NCBI GenBank assembly: GCA_015295905.1
Contig: DVEB01000158.1
Coordinates: 1-32,227 of the forward strand
From: Synechococcales cyanobacterium M55_K2018_004
GTDB lineage: Bacteria > Cyanobacteriota > Cyanobacteriia > Elainellales > Elainellaceae
DNA length: 32,227 bases
Reading direction: 5' to 3'
Below the pieces are notes generated by a model that had not been told where the DNA came from, ran no database searches, and worked only from the letters and a program-made list of their open reading frames with translations. Shown here piece after piece: positions 22,618 through 29,640 of the stretch. The position numbers were made by a program, and so were the translations under genes. How positions within the stretch are numbered: the first letter of the stretch is position 1; the number at the start of each line of letters is the position of its first letter.

Positions 22618-23355
22618 GTGGTGGGAAGTCACTGGCGGATCATTCCCCCTCTGAAAGCGCCGGGTGCTGTGCAAATGGCGCTCGATCGCTGGTTGTTTGA
22701 AGAACTCCTGGAAGGCCGGCACCCGCCTACCCTACGTTTCTATACGTGGTCGCCCGCTGCGATCTCCCTCGGCTACCATCAGCGCCGATTTCCCGATGAG
22801 TGGCGATCGCTCCATTACCAGAAGCAGCCGATTGACTTGGTGCGTCGCCCCAGCGGAGGCCGGGCAGTGTTGCACCAAGGCGACCTCACCTACGCGGTGG
22901 TTGCCGCAGGACTACCAGGCAGCCGCATGGATGCTTACCAACAGATCTGCGAATTTCTCATGCGGGGGTGGCGATCGCTTGGCTATGCGCTCCACTATGG
23001 CACTGCTGGACGGAGCTACCGCCACACGCCCAACTGTTTTGGCATTGCAACCGGAGCCGACTTGGTGCTGGCGGATGGCACGAAGTTGATTGGCAGTGCC
23101 CAACTACGGCAGGGAGATGTGGTGCTGCAACACGGCTCCATGCGCCTCACACCTGACCCAGCATTGTTTCAGGTTGTCTTCGGGCAGGCAGCAACGTTGC
23201 CAGCGATCGCCCTGCCTCTGCCCGTCGTGATTGAAACCCTGACTCACGCTGCGGTCAGTTGGTTTGGTGCTCGCTTTGGAGCTAGCTTTGAGGTGCGATC
23301 GCTCTCTAAAGAAGAATGGGACAGGATTCAGGTTATGGTTCACTCGCGGCTTTAG
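22618..23355 (+). CDS. Lipoyl/biotinyl protein ligase (LplA/LipB-type A/B ligase domain)
   Basis: A 245-residue member of the biotin/lipoate A/B protein ligase family, which attaches lipoate or octanoate to E2 subunits and GcvH through an adenylate or direct transfer. Motifs are RRPSGGRAVLHQGDLTYAVV (the RRxSGGxxVxHxxG lipoyl-ligase signature), then NCFGIATGADLVLADGTKLI with the Lys of the GTKLIGSAQLRQ segment positioned as the catalytic lysine. GTG at 22618 or 22621 are possible starts; GGAGG (22613-22617) directly precedes them, so 22621 may be the real one. It is eight bases downstream of the YbjN gene. It ends next to, and overlaps by 23 bases, the convergent protease gene. Confidence 0.85.
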   Translation: MVGSHWRIIPPLKAPGAVQMALDRWLFEELLEGRHPPTLRFYTWSPAAISLGYHQRRFPDEWRSLHYQKQPIDLVRRPSGGRAVLHQGDLTYAVVAAGLPGSRMDAYQQICEFLMRGWRSLGYALHYGTAGRSYRHTPNCFGIATGADLVLADGTKLIGSAQLRQGDVVLQHGSMRLTPDPALFQVVFGQAATLPAIALPLPVVIETLTHAAVSWFGARFGASFEVRSLSKEEWDRIQVMVHSRL

Positions 23356-24544
23356 CGATCGCCTGCAAGGGTAAGCCTGGAGGATAGGCCCCTTCTTCTT
23401 TAATGCGCTGAATCAGTGCATCGGGCACGGGCGAGCGGAGTTTGCCAGCAATTGAACGCACCACATCACCCCGGTCAATCACCCCAGCCACGGCTACGGC
23501 TGGCGACAAGACAGTCATGTGGCGCAGTTGCAATGTTTCCAGCTTGTCGATGATTTCGGTCAACGGTGTGGATTCTGTAACCGTTGGAATTTCCGTCAGG
23601 GGATGCACGATGTCTAGCAAGCGTTTGCTGTGCCAGAGGCTACGCTCAATGGTGTTCAAGTCGTTGGGGTCAACGAATCCACGATAACGTCCGTCAGACG
23701 CAGCATAGAAGGCTGGCTGCAACCCTTCCTCGCGCAACAGATAGTTGTCCATAAACTGCTGCAACGTCAGATTTGCGTCCACCACTCGGAACTCGCGCGT
23801 CATCACATCCAAGGCTTTCAGAGAACGTACTGCCTCCTGGAGGTCGGCCACTCGGGTGTAGGTGGTGGCATTGCTGACCACAAACCAACCAATCAGGCCA
23901 ATCCAAATCAGTCCCACGTCGGAACCGCGTGATTGCAAAAACAGGGACAGCGCAAAGACCAACAAACCCCATCCTAAAAACTGTCCGGCTCTCGCCGCCC
24001 AGCGGAGTCCCTTCAGACGACTGCCTGTGACTTTCCAGACTAGCGCCTTCAACACCTGTCCACCATCCAGCGGGAGTCCTGGAATCATGTTGAACAGCGC
24101 CAAGATTCCATTAATTAACGCAATCTCGGCAACCACGCCATGGAGCGGGAAATTGCTGGGGATATAGCGAATGGCAAAGGTTAGCAGGAGAAACAGGAGA
24201 AAACTGACGGCGGGGCCAGCGATCGCCACTTGAAATGCCTGCCCCGGCGTTTTAGATTCCTGGTCAATCGAGGCGATGCCACCAAACAAAAAGAGGGTGA
24301 TGGAATTGACGGTTATGCCCTGCGATCGTGCCACGAGGCTGTGACCTAGTTCGTGCAGTAAGACCGAGCCAAAGAGGGCAAGGGCAGTGCCCAGACCAAT
24401 CAGCCAGGCGAGCAGCAGATTTATGCCCTGCTGCTGCAGCCCCACACTGTAGGACAACGTAAACAGGACAACGATCACAAACCAGGAGGAATCCACCAAG
24501 AGTGGGATCCCAAAAATTCTGCCAACACGCCAACCCGATTGCAT
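23333..24544 (-). CDS. Site-2-type intramembrane zinc metalloprotease with CBS domains (M50)
   Basis: A 403-residue membrane protease. The start at ATG 24544 (MQSGWRVGRIFGIPLLVDSS) agrees with cyanobacterial homologues; the open frame extends 69 residues further upstream but that part is non-family. Zinc ligands are the HELGH motif at residues 64-68 and D160 in NMIPGLPLDGGQV. About six hydrophobic segments lie in the first 220 residues. Residues about 235-375 carry a paired CBS region (VMTREFRVVDANLTLQQFMD ... LQLRHMTVLSPAVAVAGVID), which may sense adenine nucleotides. The family cleaves membrane proteins such as anti-sigma factors; no target is visible here. It overlaps the 3' end of the ligase gene convergently. 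Confidence 0.93.
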   Translation of the reverse strand: MQSGWRVGRIFGIPLLVDSSWFVIVVLFTLSYSVGLQQQGINLLLAWLIGLGTALALFGSVLLHELGHSLVARSQGITVNSITLFLFGGIASIDQESKTPGQAFQVAIAGPAVSFLLFLLLTFAIRYIPSNFPLHGVVAEIALINGILALFNMIPGLPLDGGQVLKALVWKVTGSRLKGLRWAARAGQFLGWGLLVFALSLFLQSRGSDVGLIWIGLIGWFVVSNATTYTRVADLQEAVRSLKALDVMTREFRVVDANLTLQQFMDNYLLREEGLQPAFYAASDGRYRGFVDPNDLNTIERSLWHSKRLLDIVHPLTEIPTVTESTPLTEIIDKLETLQLRHMTVLSPAVAVAGVIDRGDVVRSIAGKLRSPVPDALIQRIKEEGAYPPGLPLQAIAKAASEP

Positions 24545-24600
24545 GGAACCTCGCTGCCCTAGTACATTTCTTCTGAACTTTAGACTAATTCCTCGACTTG

Positions 24601-24639
24601 CGCTGCAAAATGCACTCTCAGAGCACGTTTTGCAGCACT
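24601..24639 (+). repeat. Family-5 hairpin, second copy
   Basis: CGCTGCAAAATGC (24601) and GCACGTTTTGCAGC pair around the loop ACTCTCAGA. Compared with 12316-12353, the loop CTCAGA is shared, while the arm changes CCACAAAA/TTTTGTGG to CTGCAAAA/TTTTGCAG, i.e. matched changes on both sides. Confidence 0.6.
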
Positions 24640-24654
24640 GACTGGAAACGTGTG

Positions 24655-24697
24655 AACCATTCTGGAATGCTGACCTAGCAAGCATTCCAGAATGGTT
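24655..24697. terminator. Perfect 17-bp hairpin between psaK and the M50 gene
   Basis: Arms AACCATTCTGGAATGCT (24655-24671) and AGCATTCCAGAATGGTT (24681-24697) are exact complements with loop GACCTAGCA. There is no T run on either side, so it may be an mRNA 3'-end stabiliser or a protein-binding palindrome. It lies about 110 bases upstream of the M50 start. Confidence 0.5.
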
Positions 24698-24765
24698 TAC
24701 GCAGGTTAGTCCAAACGTCCATGTCTCGATTCTATCGATTTTTGGGGGCATACAGGTTCCTGCAA

Positions 24766-24822
24766 CCTCTAACGCCAGATCAGGGAGAGTTGACTTCCCC
24801 TGTTCTGGCGTTGAGAGTTGTC
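24766..24822. repeat. Long imperfect palindrome
   Basis: CCTCTAACGCCAGATCAGGG pairs with CCCCTGTTCTGGCGTTGAGAG across AGAGTTGACTT with two mismatches. It lies downstream of psaK on the minus strand and is a candidate RNA structure at the end of that transcript. No match was found elsewhere in the window. Confidence 0.45.
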
Positions 24823-24863
24823 AGGAGATTTTCTGCGCTCTAGCCGAGTAGGCAATATCCTTT

Positions 24864-24892
24864 GCGTCCGGCTTCCTTCTCTTGCGGACGCC
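24864..24892 (-). terminator. Stem-loop after psaK
   Basis: GCGTCCG (24864-24870) pairs with CGGACGC (about 24886-24892), loop of about 15 bases, 43 bases past the psaK stop. Minus-strand flank lacks a clear T tract. Confidence 0.4.
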
Positions 24893-24934
24893 AGGAAGCA
24901 GCAGAAAACCAACCTCCCTAACAAACAACGTTGC

Positions 24935-25201
24935 CTACAGCAGACCTGCGTTAGATAACCCCAGAATCATGCCTGCGCCCAGGACATGACCAAAACTCGC
25001 AGTTGCTAAGAGTTCGGGTAGGCCAAAGCCAGTAAACATTGCTGGCAATTGTATGGGTAGAGCGGGGCCAACTCCCCGGTTTTTGATGGCATAGTAGCCG
25101 ATGGCGATCGCAAACAAATTGCAAGTAATCATCACAATGCCAACACTCGGAGACCAAGTAGCCGTCTTGGCGACAGCAAACAGTAGGGTAGAGTGGATCA
25201 A
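24935..25201 (-). CDS. psaK: Photosystem I reaction center subunit PsaK
   Basis: An 88-residue thylakoid protein with two membrane helices (about 16-36 and 59-85) joined by a basic stromal loop (YAIKNRGVG), the PsaK layout. TWSPSVGIVMITCNLFAIAI and the C-terminal ELLATASFGHVLGAGMILGL are characteristic. PsaK sits at the edge of photosystem I and takes part in antenna interaction and acclimation. The start is TTG at 25201, supported by AGGAG seven bases upstream and by fit to the family N-terminus (MIHSTLL). It is divergent from trpF, with 253 bases between the starts. Expression of psaK in cyanobacteria is light-regulated; I see only one half-site-like TTACAAGA (25215), not a full HLR1 pair. 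Confidence 0.95.
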   Translation of the reverse strand: MIHSTLLFAVAKTATWSPSVGIVMITCNLFAIAIGYYAIKNRGVGPALPIQLPAMFTGFGLPELLATASFGHVLGAGMILGLSNAGLL

Positions 25202-25454
25202 GGTCGTTCTCCTATTACAAGATCAAAAATTGGGCGTTGCGGATTTGACCAGTAATTTCTTGATTGAGACGTACGCTAGGCGTGTCTCTTAATCAGAAAA
25301 TTACCTTTGAATCCAGCAACTCTAAACAATTGCATGAATGACGAAGGCTCACTAGGCTCACCAATAGAGTCGCAAGCCAAACAGGATTATAAAAAAGTTG
25401 GTTTGCAAGACTCAAAGTATTGTTTGAAGAGTTAACAGTTGGCTCAACAAAACT

Positions 25455-26150
25455 ATGCAATCTCTGTGGGTGAAAATTTGCGGGATTACTAATCCTGACC
25501 AAGGGCGGGCGATCGCCCAATTGGGAGCCACCGCCGTTGGGTTCATCTGCGTCCAACAGTCTCCGCGCTACGTCACCCCAGAGCAAATTCGGCAAATCGT
25601 TGCAGCCTTGCCGGAGAACCAATCGACAAAATGTGTTGGCGTTTTTGTTAATGCCGATCTAGAGACGCTGCAAACCGTTACCTCCGTTGCTCATCTGCAA
25701 GTGCTTCAACTTCATGGCAACGAATCACCGGAATTTTGTCAGTACGTCCGCGCTGCGCTGCCCCAGGTTGAATTGATCAAAGCCGTGCGAGTCCGTCAAC
25801 CAGCGGACTTGGCGATCGCTGAGTCCTATACCCGCGTTGTGGATGCGCTGTTACTCGATGCCTACCATCCCACCCAGTTTGGTGGCACTGGCAAAACTCT
25901 CGACTGGCAGATGTTGCGTCAGTTTCGTCCCAGTTGCCCCTGGTTTTTGGCGGGCGGGTTGACCCCCAACAACATCTGTGAGGCGTTGAGTCTGGTCAGG
26001 CCAGATGGCATTGACCTATCGAGCGGTGTGGAGCGATCGCCTGGGGATAAAGACCTCGACAAAGTGGCCCACCTGTTTCGAGAACTACAGCCGTGGTTAA
26101 AGCCTACCCCCTTTGTGGCGTCAACCTTTTTGGAGCAGCAAAGCAATTGA
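25455..26150 (+). CDS. trpF: Phosphoribosylanthranilate isomerase
   Basis: A 231-residue TIM-barrel enzyme of tryptophan synthesis that converts N-(5-phosphoribosyl)anthranilate to the carboxyphenylamino-deoxyribulose phosphate. The catalytic base C9 lies in VKICGIT, the catalytic acid is D135 in LLLDAYHP, and the phosphate-binding parts are [10 protein letters not shown] and [10 protein letters not shown] with the final [11 protein letters not shown]. Length is normal. The last four bases overlap the TTG start of the DUF429 gene (TTGA). Start ATG 25455. No other trp gene is nearby, as is common in cyanobacteria. Confidence 0.96.
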   Translation: MQSLWVKICGITNPDQGRAIAQLGATAVGFICVQQSPRYVTPEQIRQIVAALPENQSTKCVGVFVNADLETLQTVTSVAHLQVLQLHGNESPEFCQYVRAALPQVELIKAVRVRQPADLAIAESYTRVVDALLLDAYHPTQFGGTGKTLDWQMLRQFRPSCPWFLAGGLTPNNICEALSLVRPDGIDLSSGVERSPGDKDLDKVAHLFRELQPWLKPTPFVASTFLEQQSN

Positions 26151-26863
26151 AATTTATTGGGATTGATTTTGGTTGGACGTCTCAACCTAGCGGACTCTGT
26201 GGCCTGGAATGGCGCGATCGCCAGCTTCATCTTGTCGAACTGACACGGCTGGGGGCGATCGCCGACATCCTTGCCTGGGTCGATCAATTTTTGCCGGCCA
26301 ATCGCCCCGGTGGCATTGCCGTGGATGCTCCTACACTAATCCCGAATGAAACAGGGATGCGCCTCCCAGACCGGCTGGCCCACAAACACTTTGGCAAATA
26401 CCACGCAGGATGCTATCCTGCCAATCGCAGCCTGCCCTTTGCTGAACGAGTCTTGCAACTGGGCAGCAATCTGGAGGCAAGAGGATTCCACCACGCCCCA
26501 GACATTCACCCACAACAGACTCAGCGGTTTCAGATCGAGGTTTTTCCCCATCCCGCCATGATCCACCTGTTCGGACTCTCCAGAATTCTGAAGTACAAAA
26601 AAGGGAGAGTGGCAGAACGGCGGTCAGAACTCATCCGCCTGCGAGATTACCTCCTCACAGTCCTGCCTAGCCTGGAACCCGCGCTCCATCTATCATCCTT
26701 GCCAGCAATCCCCACAAAAGGGACTGCCCTTAAAGTTGTTGAAGACCAGTTAGATAGCATCATTTGCGCCTATGTTGCAGCCCACTGGTGGTATTGGGGC
26801 ATTGAGAAAAATTGGGTGTTGGGCGATCGCAGCAGCGGCTACATCATCGTCCCTGCTCCATAG
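26147..26863 (+). CDS. DUF429 family protein
   Basis: A 238-residue soluble protein that starts with [20 protein letters not shown], whose IGIDFG strand resembles the phosphate-binding start of RNase H-like/ASKHA folds. Conserved parts are [51 protein letters not shown] and [17 protein letters not shown], the last with an acidic pair as in nuclease-like active sites. The family (DUF429) has no established function to my knowledge; a nuclease is possible by fold. TTG 26147 is chosen as start because it overlaps the trpF stop as TTGA and preserves the family N-terminus; GGAG lies 12 bases upstream. Probably translationally coupled to trpF. Convergent with psb29. Confidence 0.85.
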   Translation: MKFIGIDFGWTSQPSGLCGLEWRDRQLHLVELTRLGAIADILAWVDQFLPANRPGGIAVDAPTLIPNETGMRLPDRLAHKHFGKYHAGCYPANRSLPFAERVLQLGSNLEARGFHHAPDIHPQQTQRFQIEVFPHPAMIHLFGLSRILKYKKGRVAERRSELIRLRDYLLTVLPSLEPALHLSSLPAIPTKGTALKVVEDQLDSIICAYVAAHWWYWGIEKNWVLGDRSSGYIIVPAP

Positions 26864-26919
26864 GTGCTTCTAGAGGCTGTTGGCAAAGTCCTGTGAGAGG
26901 TCGAGTGTTCAAACAAGCT

Positions 26920-27615
26920 CTAAGCCCCTTCAGCAGGAGGGGTTGTCACGGCATCCTTCGCCTTCTCTCGCTCTTCTTTGCGTTTTCGCTCGGCCTTCAA
27001 AATATCTTCCAACACCGCCTGAGCCTGGGCCATCTTGTCTAGGTTGCTGCGGTAGAGTTCTAGATCTTTTTGCACCTTTTCAGGTTGGAGTCGGAGCGGT
27101 TCACAAAGCTGCTTGAGGTCATCGATAAACCGTTTCTCATCCTTCAGGGCGTCACCATCCACCGTTTCCAACAGGGTGTATAGTCCGATTGCGTAAGGAC
27201 GGCTGTACTTGAAGGATGGATTTTCAGCATTGGCCCTCAATTGCCCCCAGATGCCTTCCTGGGGCAAGTTCTTCAGCGTTTGCCAGAAGTTCTCCAGCGT
27301 CATTCCAGCAACCTGGGCGAGGGCTTGTTCTGCGTCGTAGCGATACTGCTCTGGCTCACCACCATTGGCGCGACAAAGGGCAGAAAAAATCGAAGCCTTG
27401 TCCTGTTCTGGACGGTAGCCCTGCATGAATCGGTCAAACGTCGTCACGATGCCAAGGGCATAGATGGGGTCGTAACGAAAATCGACGTTGACCGACAGCA
27501 GATGCATTTCTACCATCAGTTCCTCCACTACGCGACGGTAGATGGAGTTAATGGGACGAGTATGCAGACTGTAAAACGTCCGCTTTGTATCTGAGACAGT
27601 CCGAACGTCGTTCAC
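26920..27615 (-). CDS. psb29: Photosystem II biogenesis protein Psb29 (Thf1)
   Basis: A 231-residue mostly helical protein. It begins MNDVRTVSDTKRTFYSLHTR and continues with PINSIYRRVVEELMVEMHLL and FRYDPIYALGIVTTFDRFMQGY, all strongly conserved in Psb29/Thf1. It helps photosystem II assembly and repair and interacts with FtsH proteases in Synechocystis and plants. The C-terminal 45 residues form a charged coiled-coil-like stretch (KAERKRKEEREKAKDA). The start is GTG 27615 with AAGGA upstream. It is divergent from lipA; the 133-base spacer lacks repeats. It is convergent with DUF429, with no clear terminator between them. Confidence 0.95.
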   Translation of the reverse strand: MNDVRTVSDTKRTFYSLHTRPINSIYRRVVEELMVEMHLLSVNVDFRYDPIYALGIVTTFDRFMQGYRPEQDKASIFSALCRANGGEPEQYRYDAEQALAQVAGMTLENFWQTLKNLPQEGIWGQLRANAENPSFKYSRPYAIGLYTLLETVDGDALKDEKRFIDDLKQLCEPLRLQPEKVQKDLELYRSNLDKMAQAQAVLEDILKAERKRKEEREKAKDAVTTPPAEGA

Positions 27616-27748
27616 GGGAAGTCCTTAAATCAATGTGAATATTATCCCACAGACTTGGGTGCAGCGTGGATCGCCGAAAGGGAGGGGCACTCCTGCTAAG
27701 ATCAACGGTGTAAAGTTTGGCATTAATCTTCGTAAACAGGATACCAGC

Positions 27749-28627
27749 GTGACGGTCAAAACAAATAAGCCAGAATGGTTGCGGGTTAAAGCACCCCAGT
27801 GGGAACGAGTCGGCAATGTCAAAGAAATTTTGCGTGACTTGCGCCTGAACACCGTCTGCGAAGAGGCATCCTGTCCCAATATTGGTGAATGTTTCAGCCA
27901 CGGCACGGCCACGTTTTTGATCATGGGGCCTGCCTGCACCAGGGCTTGTCCCTACTGTGATATTGATTTTGAGAAGAAACCAAGCGCCCTCGACCCCACC
28001 GAACCAGACCGGTTAGCCGAGGCGGTGCGGCGCATGAACCTCAATCATGTCGTGATTACCTCTGTTAACCGAGATGACTTGGAGGATGGCGGCGCACAGC
28101 AGTTTGTGCGCTGCATTGAGGCAGTGCGGCAGGTCTCTTCCAAAACGACGATTGAGGTGCTGATCCCTGACCTTTGCGGTAACTGGGCAGCACTGGAAGT
28201 CATCCTCGCTGCTTGTCCAGACGTTCTCAATCACAACACTGAAACTGTGCCTCGTCTCTATAAGCGGGTGCGTCCACAGGGGAGCTATGAGCGCACCTTG
28301 GAGTTACTGGAGCGATCGCACCAGCTTGCCCCCCACCTCTACACCAAGTCCGGCATCATGGTTGGCTTAGGGGAAACCGATGCCGAAGTGCAACAGGTAA
28401 TGCATGACCTGAGAGCAGTTCACTGCGACATTCTCACGATTGGTCAATACCTCCAACCAAGTCCTAAACATCTGCAAGTGCAGCAATTTGTCACACCAGA
28501 ACAGTTCGATCGCTGGCGACAACTGGGTGAGGCAATTGGTTTTCTTCAGGTCGTTGCCTCTCCCCTGACCCGCAGTTCCTATCACGCAGAACAGGTCCGC
28601 CACTTGATGGAGCAATTTCCTCGTTAG
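27749..28627 (+). CDS. lipA: Lipoyl synthase
   Basis: A 292-residue radical SAM enzyme that inserts two sulfurs into protein-bound octanoyl groups. The auxiliary cluster ligands are C37, C42 and C48 ([12 protein letters not shown]), and the radical SAM cluster ligands C63, C67 and C70 (CTRACPYC). The C-terminal RSSYHAE supplies the conserved Ser ligand of the auxiliary cluster. GTG 27749 ([20 protein letters not shown]) is chosen as start because similarity to LipA begins there; the frame is open back to 27635 but that part is non-family. A second radical-SAM paralogue is often present in cyanobacteria, so paralogue number (lipA1/lipA2) is not decided here. The lipoyl ligase-family gene lies 4.4 kb away. 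Confidence 0.95.
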   Translation: MTVKTNKPEWLRVKAPQWERVGNVKEILRDLRLNTVCEEASCPNIGECFSHGTATFLIMGPACTRACPYCDIDFEKKPSALDPTEPDRLAEAVRRMNLNHVVITSVNRDDLEDGGAQQFVRCIEAVRQVSSKTTIEVLIPDLCGNWAALEVILAACPDVLNHNTETVPRLYKRVRPQGSYERTLELLERSHQLAPHLYTKSGIMVGLGETDAEVQQVMHDLRAVHCDILTIGQYLQPSPKHLQVQQFVTPEQFDRWRQLGEAIGFLQVVASPLTRSSYHAEQVRHLMEQFPR

Positions 28628-28680
28628 GGAGTTCACCCATAAAAGTTCACTGACAAAAACTTATCCGTCAATTTTTTGAG

Positions 28681-28796
28681 GGCTTGATTCGGCATAATCT
28701 GAATCCCTTGATTTGCTGTGCGCGACGGGCAGGACAAATCAAGGGGGTTTTTAGGTACCGCACGGTGCCTAAAAACCCCCTTAACCCAAACTGACC
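28681..28796 (+). mobile_element. Family-1 palindromic element, copy 7
   Basis: The left end is decayed (GCTTGATTCGGCATAATC against GTGAATTCGGGATAAG) and the right end is TTAACCCAAACTGACC. Hairpin A is CCCTTGATTTG/CAAATCAAGGG around CTGTGCGCGACGGGCAGGA. Hairpin B is shortened, AGGTACCGCACGGTGCCT, flanked by TTTTT/AAAAA. It lies between lipA and the isomerase gene. Confidence 0.75.
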
Positions 28797-28878
28797 TCCA
28801 CTGGAGCGACTTGATCGACTCCTGAACGACTCTTAAACACTTTGGGCATAATGGGTGTGCTGGTTTTACCCGTGCCCC

Positions 28879-29640
28879 ATGTCTACCGAAGCGTTTATTA
28901 CTATTGATGGAGAACCCATCAGCCCCCAAAAGATGCTGCGCTACTTGCAAGCAGGGCGTAAGCTGGAAGGATTTTTGGCAGAGTTAGTCCGTCAGTTTGT
29001 GCTCGAGCGAGAGCTTCAGCACACTGACCTGCAAATCAACTCAGCCGCAATCGAACAGGCCGTGATTGACTTTCGCCTGCGGGAGCAACTCACCGATCCT
29101 CAGGTGTTTCAGGCTTGGTTAGGCAAAAACGGAATGAACTACGAAAGTTTTCATCAGCAAGTTGCCCAGGGGTTCAAACTGCAAAAACTGAAAGAAACGC
29201 TAGCCGATGGGAAATTGCAGGCATATTTTGAGGAACGCAAGCCCGCCCTCGATCGCGTCATACTGTCGCGCATTATCGTGGCAGATCAGGAATTGGCCGA
29301 TGAGTTAAGCACTCAACTCAAGGAAGGCGCCAGCTTTGAGCAACTTGCCCGCGAGTATTCCCTCACGGATGACCGCAAAATGAACGGCATGGTCGGGGCA
29401 GTGAGCCTTGCTTCACTGCCGGAGATGTTGCGGGAAGCGTTCAGTCAGGCCAAGCCGGGGGATGTGGTGGGGCCGCTGGGGATGGAAGGTCGATGGGGAC
29501 TGTTCCGCTTTGAGGAATTTTTAGCAGCATCGCTTGACCAGCCTCAGCTCAGGCAAAGCCTTCAAGATGAGTTGTTTGAGCGCTGGCTCTCCGAAAAAAT
29601 GCAAACCCTCCCTATTCAGATTCAGACGGGCGAATCATGA
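28879..29640 (+). CDS. Parvulin-like peptidylprolyl isomerase of an export operon
   Basis: A 253-residue protein with an N-terminal helical part (about 1-125) and a PpiC/parvulin domain at about 130-225 (VILSRIIVADQELADELSTQ, ASFEQLAREYSLTDDRKMNG, GDVVGPLGMEGRWGLFRFEE). It catalyses cis/trans proline isomerisation or acts as a SurA-like chaperone. No signal peptide is visible, so it presumably acts on the cytoplasmic side. The start ATG 28879 (MSTEAFITIDGE) is preferred over an in-frame ATG at 28855. Its ATGA overlap with the next gene shows translational coupling to the ABC exporter, suggesting it prepares or guides the exported substrate. This gene pair recurs in cyanobacteria to my knowledge. 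Confidence 0.88.
   Translation: MSTEAFITIDGEPISPQKMLRYLQAGRKLEGFLAELVRQFVLERELQHTDLQINSAAIEQAVIDFRLREQLTDPQVFQAWLGKNGMNYESFHQQVAQGFKLQKLKETLADGKLQAYFEERKPALDRVILSRIIVADQELADELSTQLKEGASFEQLAREYSLTDDRKMNGMVGAVSLASLPEMLREAFSQAKPGDVVGPLGMEGRWGLFRFEEFLAASLDQPQLRQSLQDELFERWLSEKMQTLPIQIQTGES

Noticed and set aside
25202-25454. HLR1 (RpaB) operator in the psaK-trpF spacer
   Set aside because: Only one TTACAAGA-like half-site was found; the second half at the right spacing is absent.
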